A stretch of 64,000 bases of DNA from Megaustenia siamemsis. Taxonomy: Eukaryota > Mollusca > Gastropoda > Stylommatophora > Ariophantidae. The notes under the pieces were generated by a model. That model did no database searches. It was not told the origin of the DNA and saw only the letters and a program-made list of their open reading frames with translations. The stretch is taken from NCBI GenBank assembly GCA_032433765.1, contig JAVIAB010000102.1, forward strand, positions 14,823,730-14,887,729, in the 5' to 3' direction. A program made the translations under genes and the position numbers. Position 1 is the first letter of the stretch, and each line of letters starts with the position of its first letter. Below, piece by piece: positions 26,746 through 38,030 of this stretch.

Positions 26746-27101
26746 GTTATAACAAGAAGACAGTAGAGATTATAAATGTTCCCTGACATTTGTTGTTGTT
26801 GTGTAGGACAAGACAACACATACAAGACAGTTTCATAGGTAGGTGTCAGCTTTAGTCAGAGCCTAGGAAAGATGTGACTTGGTGCTACGGACATTGTTTA
26901 TCCTACTCATATACAAACGTGTCACTTTTGTCCTCTACAAATAATATAACAATAAGAAGTATGATACATATTTATGAGTACAAAACGAAATAAAAGCATA
27001 ACAAACGTTTTTAACTTTGCGTCTTTATCAGTAGATTGAGACAATGAGAAACGGACAAAAAGAAATTGCAGGAATAAAACAACAATGATAGTTATAAAAT
27101 T

Positions 27102-27345
27102 AAGACAAGACAAATGCTATTTTTGGGGCATGTTAAAAGACACAACAGCCTACTAAAAGTAATATTGGAAGGGAAAATACAAGGTAAAAGAGGCAGAGGC
27201 AGACCAAGACTAACATGGACGAGTAACATCAAAAGATGGACAAGTCAATCTATGACAGCCTGCACCATCAAAGCAAGAAACAGAGTAGAATGGCGATCCA
27301 TGGTAGCCAACCTTCGTTGCTGAGAAGGCACTCGATGATGATGAT
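27102..27345 (+). mobile_element. LINE 3' end, GHVKRHN family
   Basis: The frame from 27114 reads FLGHVKRHNSLLKVILEG, then a KRGRGRPRLTW motif, then RNRVEWRSMVANLRC, ending before gaaggcactcgatgatgatg. The final GAT repeat is shared by the other copies at 40141, 44480 (-), 47478 (-) and 58132, and marks the element's 3' end. Strongly 5'-truncated. It lies about 0.75 kb before the first visible myosin exon. Confidence 0.85.
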
Positions 27346-27684
27346 AGTTATAAATGGTTATTTGGTTATGGAAGTCCCCGGTATCACTGCAAACGAATTA
27401 AAATCCACAATTGCTCAACCGCCCGTGCCAGTGGAATCATCCGAATTAATATCTCATCTCCCAAACAAAGAAAGGTCGATGTAGTCCCCATCGTTATAAA
27501 TGGTACTTATCTCAACTGTCAAGGAGAAATACATCTTCTAGCTAAGAGATTGTCAAGACAAGAATGAGGTCAAATATATTGACCTTGAGTGGTCACGTGA
27601 GTACATTCATAATTTTGTGTGGGCTGAATGGAGTAAAAGAAGGAACAGAAGGTGGGGGAAGGGGGGAGGGAGGTGAGTAAAATG
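27346..27684. other. No gene recognised
   Basis: Unique sequence with a purine-rich stretch (ggtgggggaaggggggaggg) at about 27650. No coiled-coil exon is readable. Confidence 0.5.
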
Positions 27685-27895
27685 ATTTTTAAACCGGAAA
27701 CAAGACGGGACAGGTACAGATCAAGCCAGATAAAGAGGGAGAGACAGAGCAAAGGAGGAAAGTAAGACGGGACAGATACAGATCAAGCCAGATAAAGAGG
27801 GAGAGACAGAGCAAAGGAGGGAAACAAGACGGGACAGATACAGATCAAGCCAGATAAAGAGGGAGAGACAGAGCAAAGAAGGAAAGCAAGACGAG
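27685..27895. repeat. ~62-bp purine-rich tandem repeat, ~3.3 units
   Basis: Units contain gacgggacagatacagatca and gccagataaagagggagaga followed by cagagcaaagga. Purine-rich on the + strand. Confidence 0.85.
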
Positions 27896-28087
27896 AAACC
27901 CCTGAGCTGGTGTGTAATGAGATGAACATTAGGACGTCGATATGGGAAAGAGTGAAACGAGATTCACTGGAATATGAAATATGGTGACTTTGCTGAAGTC
28001 ATATGATCATATGTTATTTATATGTGCATGTGTATCTGTGTTTATTTTCCTGGCTTATTTGTTTGCTTATTTTCTATTTCTTTTCAG

Positions 28088-28144
28088 TCTCGTTTGAGGG
28101 AGTTGGAGGACGCGATAGACAGCGAGCGAGATGGACGAGTCAGA
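28088..28144 (+). CDS. Myosin heavy chain tail exon 1 of 7 visible
   Basis: A 57-base exon, phase 0 at both ends, encoding SRLRELEDAIDSERDGRVR. It follows a strong pyrimidine tract ending ctatttcttttcag and is followed by gtaagt, a consensus donor. The ExxxAIDSERDxRVR(A)EK pattern is typical of muscle myosin S2 just before the segment in the next exon. The preceding exon was not found; the upstream intron would extend at least to the window start, or the missing exon is hidden in repeats. A 44-bp minisatellite begins only about 20 bases into the downstream intron. Confidence 0.85.
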
Positions 28145-28159
28145 GTAAGTAGATAGACA

Positions 28160-29262
28160 CATGTTCTTATAACATGTCCCACATATTGAATATCTACAAC
28201 TCTTGTCAAATTGGTCAAATGTCCCACATATAGAATATCTACAACTCTTGTCAAATTGGTCAAATGTCCCACACATAGAATATCTACAACTCTTGTCAAT
28301 AAGTTACATATAGAATATCTACAACTCGTGCCAATAAGTTACATGTCCTACATATAGAATATCTACAACTCTTGCCAATAAGTTACATGTGTTACAAATA
28401 GAATATCTACAACTCTTGTCAATAAGTTACATGTATTACATATTGAATATCTGCAACTCTTGTCAATAAGTTACATGTATTACATATTGAATATCTGCAA
28501 CTCTTGTCAATAAGTTACATGACCTACATATAGAATATCTACAACTCTTGTCAATAAGTTACATATATTACATATTGAATATCTGCAACTCTTGTCAATA
28601 AGTTACATGACCTACATATAGAACATCTACAACTCTTGTCAATAAGTTACATATATTACATATAGAATATCTACAATTCGTGTCAATAAGATACATGACC
28701 TACATATAGAATATCTACAACTCTTGTCAATAAGTTACATGACCTACATATAGAACATCTACAACTCTTGTCAATAAGTTACATATAGAACATCTACAAC
28801 TCTTGTCAATAAGTTACATACATTACATATTGAATATCTGCAACTCTTGCCAATAAGTTACATATCCTATATATAGAATATCTACAACTCGTGTCAATAA
28901 GTTACATGTCCTACATATAGAATATCTATAACTCGTGTCAATAAGTTACATGTCCTACATATAGAATATCTACAACTCTTGCCAATAAGTTACATGTGTT
29001 ACATATAGAATATCTATAACTCTTGTCAATAAGTTACATGTATTACATATAGAATATCTACAACTCTTGTCAATAAGTTACATGACCTACATATAGAATA
29101 TCTACAACTCTTGTCAATAAGTTACATGTCCTACATATAGAATATCTACAACTCTTGCCAATAAGTTACATGTCCTACATATAGAATATCTACAACTCTT
29201 GTCAATAAGTTACATGTCCTACATATAGAATATCTAAAACTCTGTCAATAAGTTACATGTTA
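28160..29262. repeat. 44-bp minisatellite, about 25 units
   Basis: Units contain tacatatagaatatctacaa and ctcttgtcaataagttacat plus gtcc or gacc. The first two or three units have aaattggtcaaatgtcccac in place of the later form. It lies inside the first myosin intron. Confidence 0.9.
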
Positions 29263-29265
29263 CTC

Positions 29266-29345
29266 ATTCATTGGATGCCGTCTGCACATTGAAGGTTGGC
29301 TATCGTGGAGTGCCATTTTACATTGTCCCTTTCCCTGATAGTGCG
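29266..29345 (-). mobile_element. LINE 3'-end fragment, GHVKRHN family, inside the 44-bp array
   Basis: gccgtctgcacattgaaggt, tggctatcgtggagtgcc and tgatagtgc match, in reverse, the terminal coding part of the LINE at 27102 and 47478. The sequence resumes with array-like cttgtcaataagtaac right after it, so the fragment interrupts the array. Confidence 0.7.
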
Positions 29346-30040
29346 AGTTCTTGTCAATAAGTAACATAAAGTAAATAAACTTGTTGAAGAGCGAATTCAG
29401 CACTACAGAAAATGCTGCGGAAAACTGAACGAGGCATGCTGCCCAGACGAATGGGCAGACCGATTAGGAAAGTATCAAGAAGGACCTTGTATTACAAGTT
29501 TAACTTTGTTACGGTGTAGGTTGCTTGTTAGTAACATTATTGCTACAGTATATTCTTCCTGGTTTAGATTTTTGTTTGTGGAGACAGCCATAGCCCGGTA
29601 GTATTCACTGGACTACAAAACCAACATGGCTCTCCGCCCGCGCACTGAGATAATGCTGCAGTATGACTGTACGTGGAAAGGTACCAGGCCTTGACCTTGA
29701 CAGGAGACGGGATGTATAAACTGACAATGGAAACCGAAGCTCGGACCACGATGGTGGAAGAATAGAGTAGACACTGTCACGTGTGCTCTAATAGGCGGTT
29801 AAATGAGGTTAGGATCGAGATCTTCTCTGGGGATACTGAGAACGTGCATTTGATCTGAAGCCGTCTTTCGTGCTTTGATTATAGTATGCCAGGCATGCTT
29901 TTATACTCGGGGATGTGTTGAGGAGGAGATCTGAGCGCTTGAATGTCTTCGTTGTGCAATGAGAACAATCTGTCGACTAAATTAAACTAAATAAAAGTTC
30001 AGAAACAATAGTAACGGAAACACTTGTGAAGATTTCTCAC
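29346..30040. mobile_element. Diverged SINE head and dispersed-repeat remnants
   Basis: About 29580-29625 (gccatagcccggtag, cactggactacaaaacc) resembles the SINE head of 5688-5938. About 29765-29930 (tttgatctgaagccgtcttt, tatgccaggcatgct) is a diverged copy of the 7430 dispersed repeat. No gene is seen. Confidence 0.55.
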
Positions 30041-30292
30041 ACATAAATGGCTGCTCTGTTTCACATACAAATGGCTGCTCTGTTTCACATACAAATGGCT
30101 GCTCTGTTTCACATACAAATGGCTGCTCTGTTTCACATACAAATGGCTGCTCTGTTTCACATACAAATGGCTGCTCTGTTTCACATACAAATGGCTGCTC
30201 TGTTTCACATACAAATGGCTGCTCTGTTTCACATACAAATGGCTGCTCTGTTTCACATACAAATGGCTGCTCTGTTTCACATACAGATGTCC
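30041..30292. repeat. 24-bp minisatellite, about 10 units
   Basis: Near-perfect units of atggctgctctgtttcacat plus acaa. Since 24 is a multiple of 3, short open frames appear on both strands. Confidence 0.95.
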
Positions 30293-30581
30293 ACATCCGG
30301 GAGAAGCGTCAGGTTAATCTTTAAAATCTCATAATTGACACGTAGGCAGGCACCTTTACTGGGGAAAATCTATAAACAAACAATAACAGGTCACAAAGGG
30401 TAACATAAAACTGATACTCCCCGATACGACGCCCTACCACTAGAGCATTACACCTCAGTAAACTGGTAGATCACAGCTCCTTGTAGTACTGCATGCATAT
30501 TTCGTCACGTGACTAGAGCATTAGATTACAACACCGCTCCATGAATTATTTTACAGACCCAATTGAATGAGTTTCATACTG
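30293..30581. other. No gene recognised
   Basis: Single-copy-looking intron sequence. Confidence 0.5.
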
Positions 30582-30806
30582 TTAAGTATATACCCTAGGG
30601 TTGTCTTGTATATACCCTGGGGTTGTCTTGTATATACCCTAGGGTTGTCTTGTATATACCCTGGGGTTGTCTTGTATATACCCTGGGGTTGTCTTGTATA
30701 TACCCTGGAGTTGTCTTGTATATACCCTGGGGTTGTCTTGTATATACCCTGGGGTTGTCTTGTATATACCCTGGGGTTGTCTTGTATATACCCTGGAGTT
30801 GTCTTG
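30582..30806. repeat. 22-bp minisatellite, about 10 units
   Basis: Units of ttgtatataccctggggttg plus TC, with occasional ctaggg or ctggag variants. Confidence 0.95.
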
Positions 30807-31008
30807 AGTCACTACGTCGTTCTCAGGACCGGGGCTCAACACCAACATAGGTGATGGTAACTTTTGTTGAAATCAAGTGACATTGTCCTGATTTCTGGGT
30901 AGTGAGATTTCATGTCTGCTTTTCTCGGATAACGGCATTAAATAGGAGGTCCTGTGTGCCCTCGGGTACGTTATAGAACCCTTGGTAGTTACAACTGAAA
31001 CAAATAGT

Positions 31009-32526
31009 AGGCCATAATTTTGGTTGCTGACTGGACACAACTATCAGCAAAAATAATAGCCATAATTTTGGTTGCTGACTGGACACAATTATCAGCACAA
31101 ATAAGAGCCATAATTTTGGTCGCTGACTGGACACAATTATCAGCAAAAATAAGAGCCATAATTGTGGTCGCTGACTGGACACAACTATCAGAACAAATAA
31201 GAGCCATAATTTTGGTCGCTGACTGGACACAATTATCAGCAAAAATAAGAGCCATAATTGTGGTCGCTGACTGGACACAACTATCAGAACAAATAAGAGC
31301 CATAATTTTGGTCGCTGACTGGACACAATTATCAGCAAAAATAAGAGCCATAATTGTGGTCGCTGACTGGACACAATTATCAGCAAAAATAAGAGCCATA
31401 ATTGTGGTCGCTGACTGGACACAACTATCAGCACAAATAAGAGCCATAATTTTGGTCGCTGACTGGACACAACTATCAGCACAAATAAGAGCCATAATTT
31501 TGGTTGCTGACTGGACACAACTATCAGCACAAATAAGAGCCATAATTTTGGTCGCTGACTGGACACAACTATCAGCACAAATAAGAGCCATAATTTTGGT
31601 CGCTGACTGGACACAACTATCAGCACAAATAAGAGCCATAATTGTGGTCGCTGACTGGACACAATTATCAGCAAAAATAAGAGCCATAATTGTGGTTGCT
31701 GACTGGACACAATTATCAGCAAAAATAAGAGCCATAATTTTGGTTGCTGACTGGACACAATTATCAGCAAAAATAAGAGCCATAATTTTGGTTGCTGACT
31801 GGACACAATTATCAGCAAAAATAAGAGCCATAATTTTGGTCGCTGACTGGACACAATTATCAGCAAAAATAAGAGCCATAATTTTGGTCGCTGACTGGAC
31901 ACAATTATCAGCAAAAATAAGAGCCATAATTTTGGTTGCTGACTGGACACAATTATCAGCAAAAATAAGAGTCATAATTGTGGTCGCTGACTGGACACAA
32001 TTATCAGCAAAAATAAGAGCCATAATTGTGGTCGCTGACTGGACACAATTATCAGCAAAAATAAGAGCCATAATTTTGGTTGCTGACTGGACACAATTAT
32101 CAGCAAAAATAAGAGCCATAATTTTGGTTGCTGACTGACACAATTATCAGCAAAAATAAGAGCCATAATTTTGGTTGCTGACTGACACAATTATCAGCAA
32201 AAATAAGAGCCATAATTTTGGTTGCTGACTGACACAATTATCAGCAAAAATAAGAGCCATAATTTTGGTCGCTGACTGGACACAATTATCAGCAAAAATA
32301 AGAGCCATAATTGTGGTCGCTGACTGGACACAATTATCAGCAAAAATAAGAGCCATAATTGTGGTCGCTGAGTGGACACAATTATCAGCAAAAATAAGAG
32401 CCATAATTTTGGTCGCTGACTGGACACAATTATCAGCAAAAATAAGAGCCGTAATTTGGTCGCTGACTGACACAATTATCAGCAAAAATAAGAGCCATAA
32501 TTTTGGTCGCTGACTGACACAATTAT
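31009..32526. repeat. 48-bp minisatellite, about 31 units
   Basis: Units contain ggtcgctgactggacacaat, tatcagcaaaaataagagcc and ataatttt. The T/C in ggt(t/c)gctg and a/c in cagca(a/c)aa give subfamilies in runs. Because 48 is a multiple of 3, frames of about 350-384 codons are open on both strands. Near 32137 several units have lost a G (ctgactgacaca), which breaks those frames. Confidence 0.95.
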
Positions 32527-32936
32527 CAATAAAATCCTCTGCATATCGGTCCTGCCCGTGGGTCAGGGTTCTCCTCTGATTTCCTCGAGGTAGATATTAG
32601 AACACCTATGATGCCGTCCGGTGTGTCGTTATGATGATCCTAATACAATCATAGAAAGACCTACTACACGGAAACAGACTGGCATATTTGTGTTGTAATT
32701 TATGTTTGTCTTTGGCTACGGAATTCCCTCTATAATAAACACTGTTTATTGATATTCTTGTCCTTACAATTATCGGCAAATGCGTACCAAGGGGACACAA
32801 ACACAGTGAATCAAAAGTAGGGGAGAGAATAGGTTAAAAGCGCGTTCAAGTCGTCACCGGGGTTGTCTCGTGGTGAAGCTAAGATAAGGAAAGTATGATG
32901 CTGACCAATGAGAAGCGTGCTAGTCTTGTGGGTGGC
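32527..32936. other. No gene recognised
   Basis: Single-copy-looking intron sequence. Confidence 0.5.
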
Positions 32937-33007
32937 TACTTGTCTTTTAGTCTACTTGTCTTTTAGTCTACTTGTCTTTTAGTCTACTTGTCTTTTAGTC
33001 TACTTGT
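32937..33007. repeat. 16-bp tandem repeat, about 4 units
   Basis: Units of tacttgtcttttagtc. Confidence 0.9.
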
Positions 33008-33034
33008 CTCGCATCGAATTTGACCTTGCAAGAA

Positions 33035-33330
33035 GGTCAGGGAAAACCAAAGGTTAGGGAAAACCAAAGGTTAGGGAAAACCAAAGGTTACGGAAAACCA
33101 AAAGTCAGGGAAAACCAAAGGTCAGAGAAAGCCAAAGGTCAGGGAAAACTACAAGTCAGGGAAAACCAAATGTTGGAGAAAGCCAAAGGTTAGGGAAACC
33201 AAAGGTCAGGGAAAACTAAAGATCAGGGAAAACCAAAGGATAGGGAAAGATAAAGTTCAAGGAATAATCAAAATTTAGGGAAAACCAAAGGTGAGGAAAA
33301 ACCAAAAGTTAGGGAAAATCAAAGGTTAAA
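33035..33330. repeat. 17-bp purine-rich minisatellite, ~17 units
   Basis: Units of agggaaaaccaaaggtt with many substitutions. A/G-rich on the + strand. Confidence 0.9.
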
Positions 33331-33361
33331 GAAGGCCTTTTCCTCTACGCCGTAGGAAAAT

Positions 33362-34182
33362 AACCGCTGACTGCATGTAACAAACACAAAACAATAAACT
33401 ATAGTTATGGCTAAGACATTGTTTCACCACTGGCTGCATGTAACAAACACAAAACAATAAACTAGTTATGGCTAAGACATTGTTTCACCACTGACTGCAT
33501 GTAACAAACACAAAACAATAAACTATAGTTATGGCTAAGACATTGTTTCACCACTGGCTGCATGTAACAAACACAAAACAATAAACTAGTTATGGCTAAG
33601 ACATTGTTTCACCACTGGCTGCATGTAACAAACACAAAACAATAAACTAGTTATGGCTAAGACATTGTTTCACCACTGACTGCATGTAACAAACACAAAA
33701 CAATAAACTAGTTATGGCTAAGACATTGTTTCACCAATGACTGCATGTAACAAACACAAAACAATAAACTATAGTTATGGCTAAGACATTGTTTCACCAC
33801 TGGCTGCATGTAACAAACACAAAACAATAAATTATAGTTATGGCTAAGACATTGTTTCACCACTGACTGCATGTAACAAACACAAAACAATAAACGAGTT
33901 ATGGCTGTGACATTGTTTCACCACTGGCTGCATGTAACAAACACAAAACAATAAATTATAGTTATGGCTAAGACATTGTTTCACCACTGGCTGCATGTAA
34001 CAAACACAAAACAATAAACTAGTTATGGCTAAGACATTGTTTCACCACTGGCTGCATGTAACAAACACAAAACAATAAACTAGTTATGGCTAAGACATTG
34101 TTTCACCACTGGCTGCATGTAACAAACACAAAACAATAAACTAGTTATGGCTATGACATTGTTTCACCACTGGCTGCATGTA
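33362..34182. repeat. 61/63-bp minisatellite, about 13 units
   Basis: Units contain cactggctgcatgtaacaaa, cacaaaacaataaactagtt and atggctaagacattgtttca. The 63-bp form has actatagtt where the short form has actagtt. Confidence 0.95.
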
Positions 34183-34660
34183 AAGAATTAAGAATGTGTT
34201 TTTTCCTCCAAGCATTTCACATCGAAAGAGAGCAGGTGACGGTTTTAGTAAGAAGCTTTCGTTACCCAACATGATGGGTGCGGGTTCAAATCACGGTTGG
34301 GTTTTTCAAAAAGATGTTTTTTCCTCATCTGAGTTGAAATTAAATAAAAAGAATAAATAATTTTTTAAAATAAACTGCAAATGCACTGCGCATGCGACCA
34401 TCATTCTTCGCCTGCAAAGAAAATCTTTGGAAGATCCAAGATACAGGAGATCATTCAACGACGATAGTTTGTTACAAGTAATTGAGAGTAAAATATCCAA
34501 CAAAGTTTCCTGTTTCAGATTTTACAATGTAATTAATGTAACCAGGAAAAAAACGATATCCTTGAAGAACTAAACGACACAAATAATGTCACGAAATCCT
34601 TCAAAGTGTGCAATTCTACATCTTGCTATTTGTTTTTATGTTTTTCTTGTGTCTTGTTAG
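34183..34660. other. Intron sequence with a weak tRNA-like remnant
   Basis: About 34285-34300 contains gcgggttcaaatcacgg, a good Pol III B-box match, but no A box is evident. Probably an old SINE remnant. Confidence 0.35.
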
Positions 34661-34747
34661 GCAGAGAAGCTTGTGGCAGAGCTGCAGTTCAGATACGAGC
34701 AAGTGCAGGACAGTCTCCACGAACAAGGCGGAGTGGCGTCCGCTCAG
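34661..34747 (+). CDS. Myosin heavy chain tail exon 2 of 7 visible
   Basis: An 87-base exon (29 codons), phase 0 to 0. The acceptor is cttgtgtcttgttag and the donor is cag|gtaacg. It encodes AEKLVAELQFRYEQVQDSLH followed by EQGGVASAQ. The GGxxSAQ ending, continuing as IE..KKRE in the next exon, is a hallmark of myosin II S2 and fixes the register in the rod. Hydrophobic a/d positions are kept, with no proline and a Gly-Gly pair as in other myosins. Confidence 0.9.
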
Positions 34748-34907
34748 GTAACGTTTGCTGGCCTGTTGAGTACAACTAGCCACACCTCTAAGTGTGACGT
34801 CATAACCTTGGGCTAATGTTTCCTCTTTGCCGAGTCAAGAAAGAGCAAGACAGCAGATCATTGACGGACGAGACAGCTAATCATGGACGGACAAGACAGT
34901 CAATCAC

Positions 34908-35031
34908 CAATAGACAAGACAGACATTTGAAAGATAAGACAGACATTTGAAAGATAAGACAGACATTTGAAAGATAAGACAGACATTTCAAAGATAAGAC
35001 AGACATTTGAAAGATAAGACAGATATTTGGG
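34908..35031. repeat. 20-bp minisatellite, ~6 units
   Basis: Units of gacagacatttgaaagataa, about 160 bases downstream of the exon 2 donor. Confidence 0.9.
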
Positions 35032-35309
35032 GGGAAAAAATAAATAAACGTAAAATTATATCGGAGAGCTAAATTATTCGGGAAAGAGAACAAATTATTG
35101 TGACGTCATGAAGGACAACAACAAAGTGTCGTGATATCCGTATCCATTCATACAGGGAGTCAGCCACATGACAATCCTCCATTGTAGCCCACACTGCCTC
35201 TTCCTCGAAGATTCAGAGACTTGTGACCATTCATTGTCTGGGTCAAAATGAAACCCCGAAGTGTCCTTGTCAGGATGTCCCTACCAAGATAATCTTGAAT
35301 GGATGTCCC
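35032..35309. other. No gene recognised
   Basis: Single-copy-looking intron sequence. Confidence 0.5.
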
Positions 35310-37960
35310 TGCTTGCATATCTTGCCTGGATGTCATTGCCTGGATGTTATTGCCTGGATGTCATTGCCTGAATGTTATTGCCTGGATGTCATTGCCTGGA
35401 TGTTATTGCCTGGATGTTATTGCCTGGATGTCCCTGCTTGCATATCTTGCCTGGATGTTATTGCCTGGATGTCATTGCCTGGATGTCATTGCCTGGATGT
35501 TATTGCCTGGATGTTATTGCCTGGATGTCCCTGCTTGCATATCTTGCCTGGATGTTATTGCCTGGATGTCATTGCCTGGATGTCATTGCCTGGATGTTAT
35601 TGCCTGGATGTTATTGCCTGGATGTCATTGCCTGGATGTCATTGCCTGGATGTCATTGCCTGGATGTCCCTGCTTGAACATTCCCACCTATTTATCTGGC
35701 CAGGATGTTTCTGACTGGATATCTTGTCTGAGTGTCTCTGCCTGGATATCTTGTATGAGTGTCTCTGTCTGGATATCTTGTCTGAGTGTCTCTGTCTGGA
35801 TATCTTCTCTGATTGTCTCTGTCTGGTTATCTTGTCTGGATATCTTGTCTGAATATCTTGTCTGGATATCTTGTCTGAGTGTCTCTGTCTGAATATCTTG
35901 TCTGAGTGTCTCTGTCTGGTTATCTTGTCTGAATGTCTCAGTCTGGATACCTTGTCTGGACGTTTGCATTATTGCCTGGATGTCCTTGCTTGAACATTCC
36001 CACCTGTTTATCTTGTTTGGATGTCTCTGTCTGGATATCTTGTCTGGATGTCCTTGCTTGAACATTTCCACCTGTTTATCTTGTCTGGATGTCTCTGTCT
36101 GGATATCTTGCCTGGATGTCCTTGGTTGAACCTTCCCACCTGTTTATCTTGTCTGGATGTCTCTGTCTGGATATCTTGCCTGGATGTCCTTGGTTGAACC
36201 TTCCCACCTGTTTATCTTGTCTGGATGTCTCTGTCTGGATATCTTGCCTGGATGTCCTTGGTTGAACCTTCCCACCTGTTTATCTTGCCTGGATGTCTCT
36301 GTCTGGATATCTTGTCTGGATGTCCTGGGTTGAACCTTCCGACCTGTTTATCTTGCCTGGATGTCTCTGTCTGGATATCTTGCCTGGATGTCCTTGGTTG
36401 AACCTTCCCACCTGTTTATCTTGCCTGGATGTCTCTGTCTGGATATCTTGTCTGGATGTCCTTGGTTGAACCTTCCCACCTGTTTATCTTGCCTGGATGT
36501 CCCTACCTGGATATCGTGTCTGGATATCCCATTTGAACGTTACCACTTGCTTGTCGTGTCTAGATGTCCCTGCCTGGATATCGTATCTGGATGCCCCTGC
36601 TCGAACATTCCCACCTATTTACCTTGTCTGGATGTCTCGTCTGGATGTCCCTGGTTGAACGTTCCCGCTTGTTAATCTTGCCTGGATGTCACTGCCTGGA
36701 TATCGTGTCTGGGTCCATTTGAACGTTATCACTTGCTTATCGTGTCTGTATGTCCCTGCTTGAACATTCCCACCTGTTTATCTTGTCTGGATGTCTCTGT
36801 CCGGATATCTTGCCTGGAAGTCCTTGGTTGAACCTTCCCACATGTTTATCTTGCCTGGATGTCTCTGTCTGTATATCTTGCCTGGATGTCCTTGGTTGAA
36901 CCTTCCCACCTGTTTATCTTGTCTGGATGTCTCTGTCTGGATATCTTGCCTGGATGTCCTTGGTTGAACCTTCCCACCTGTTTATCTTGCCTGGATGTCC
37001 CTACCTGTTTATCTTGCCTGGATGTCCCTACCTGTTTATCTTGCCTGGATGTCCCTACCTGTTTATCTTTCCTGGATGCCCCTACCTGTTTATCTTGCCT
37101 GGATGTCCCTACCTGTTTATCTTGCCTGGATGCCCCCACCTGTTTATCTTGCCTGGATGTCCCTACCTGTTTATCTTGCCTGGATGCCCCTACCTGTTTA
37201 TCTTGCCTGGATGTCCCTACCTGTTTATCTTGCCTGGATGTTCCTACCTGTTTATCTTGCCTGGATGTCCCTACCTGTTTATCTTGCCTGGATGTCCCTA
37301 CCTGTTTATCTTGCCTGGATGTCCCTACCTGTTTATCTTGCCTGGATGTCCCTACCTGTTTATCTTGCCTGGATGTCCCTACCTGTTTATCTTGCCTGGA
37401 TGTCCCTACCTGTTTATCTTGCCTGGATGTCCCTACATGTTTATCTTGCCTGGATGTCCCTACCTGTTTATCTTGCCTGGATGTCCCTACCTGTTTATCT
37501 TGCCTGGATGTCCCTACCTGTTTATCTTGCCTGGATGTCCCTGCCTGGATGTCCCTGCCTGGATGTCCCTACCTGGTTATCTTGCCTGGATGTCCCTACC
37601 TGTTTATCTTGCCTGGATGTCCCTGCCTGGATGTCCCTGCCTGGATGTCCCTACCTGTTTATCTTGCCTGGATGCCCCTACTTGAACATTCCCACCTGTT
37701 TAAAATATCTTGCCTGGATGTCCCTGCCTGGATGTCCTTGCCTGGATATCTTGTCTAGATGTCCCTGCCAGGATATCGTGTCTTGATGCCCCTGCTTGAA
37801 CATTCCCACCTATTTATCTTGTCTGGATATCTCGTCTGGGTGTCCCTGGTTGAACGTTCCCACTCGTTAATCTTGCTTGGATGTACCTGCTTGAACATTC
37901 CAACCTGTTTACCTTGTTTGGATACCTCTGCCTGGATATCCCTGCCTGGATGTCATAGCC
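35310..37960. repeat. 2.65-kb evolving minisatellite built on a cctggatgtc core
   Basis: A single related family changes unit along its length. At 35325-35690 it is 14 bp (attgcctggatgtc), interrupted by longer ccctgcttgcatatc units. At 35700-36960 it is mixed units with tgtctctgtctggatatctt and cttggttgaaccttcccacc. At 36990-37530 it is a very regular 27-bp unit (gatgtccctacctgtttatc plus ttgcctg), then irregular again. Open frames up to 299 codons arise from the 27-bp part and are not genes. Confidence 0.9.
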
Positions 37961-38030
37961 TCAAATGTTTCACTTGTGAGAAGCCTGACCGTGGAGATGC
38001 TGGAACACGCTACATGACTATCAGGGGAAT

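Noticed and set aside
31009..32143. 350-384-codon open frames on both strands
   Set aside because: Product of a 48-bp (16-codon) tandem unit; simultaneous openness on both strands argues against a gene.
36859..37786. Three overlapping frames of 250-300 codons (CLSCLDVPT, YLFILPGCP, SLPVYLAWM repeats)
   Set aside because: All derive from one 27-bp unit read in three frames.
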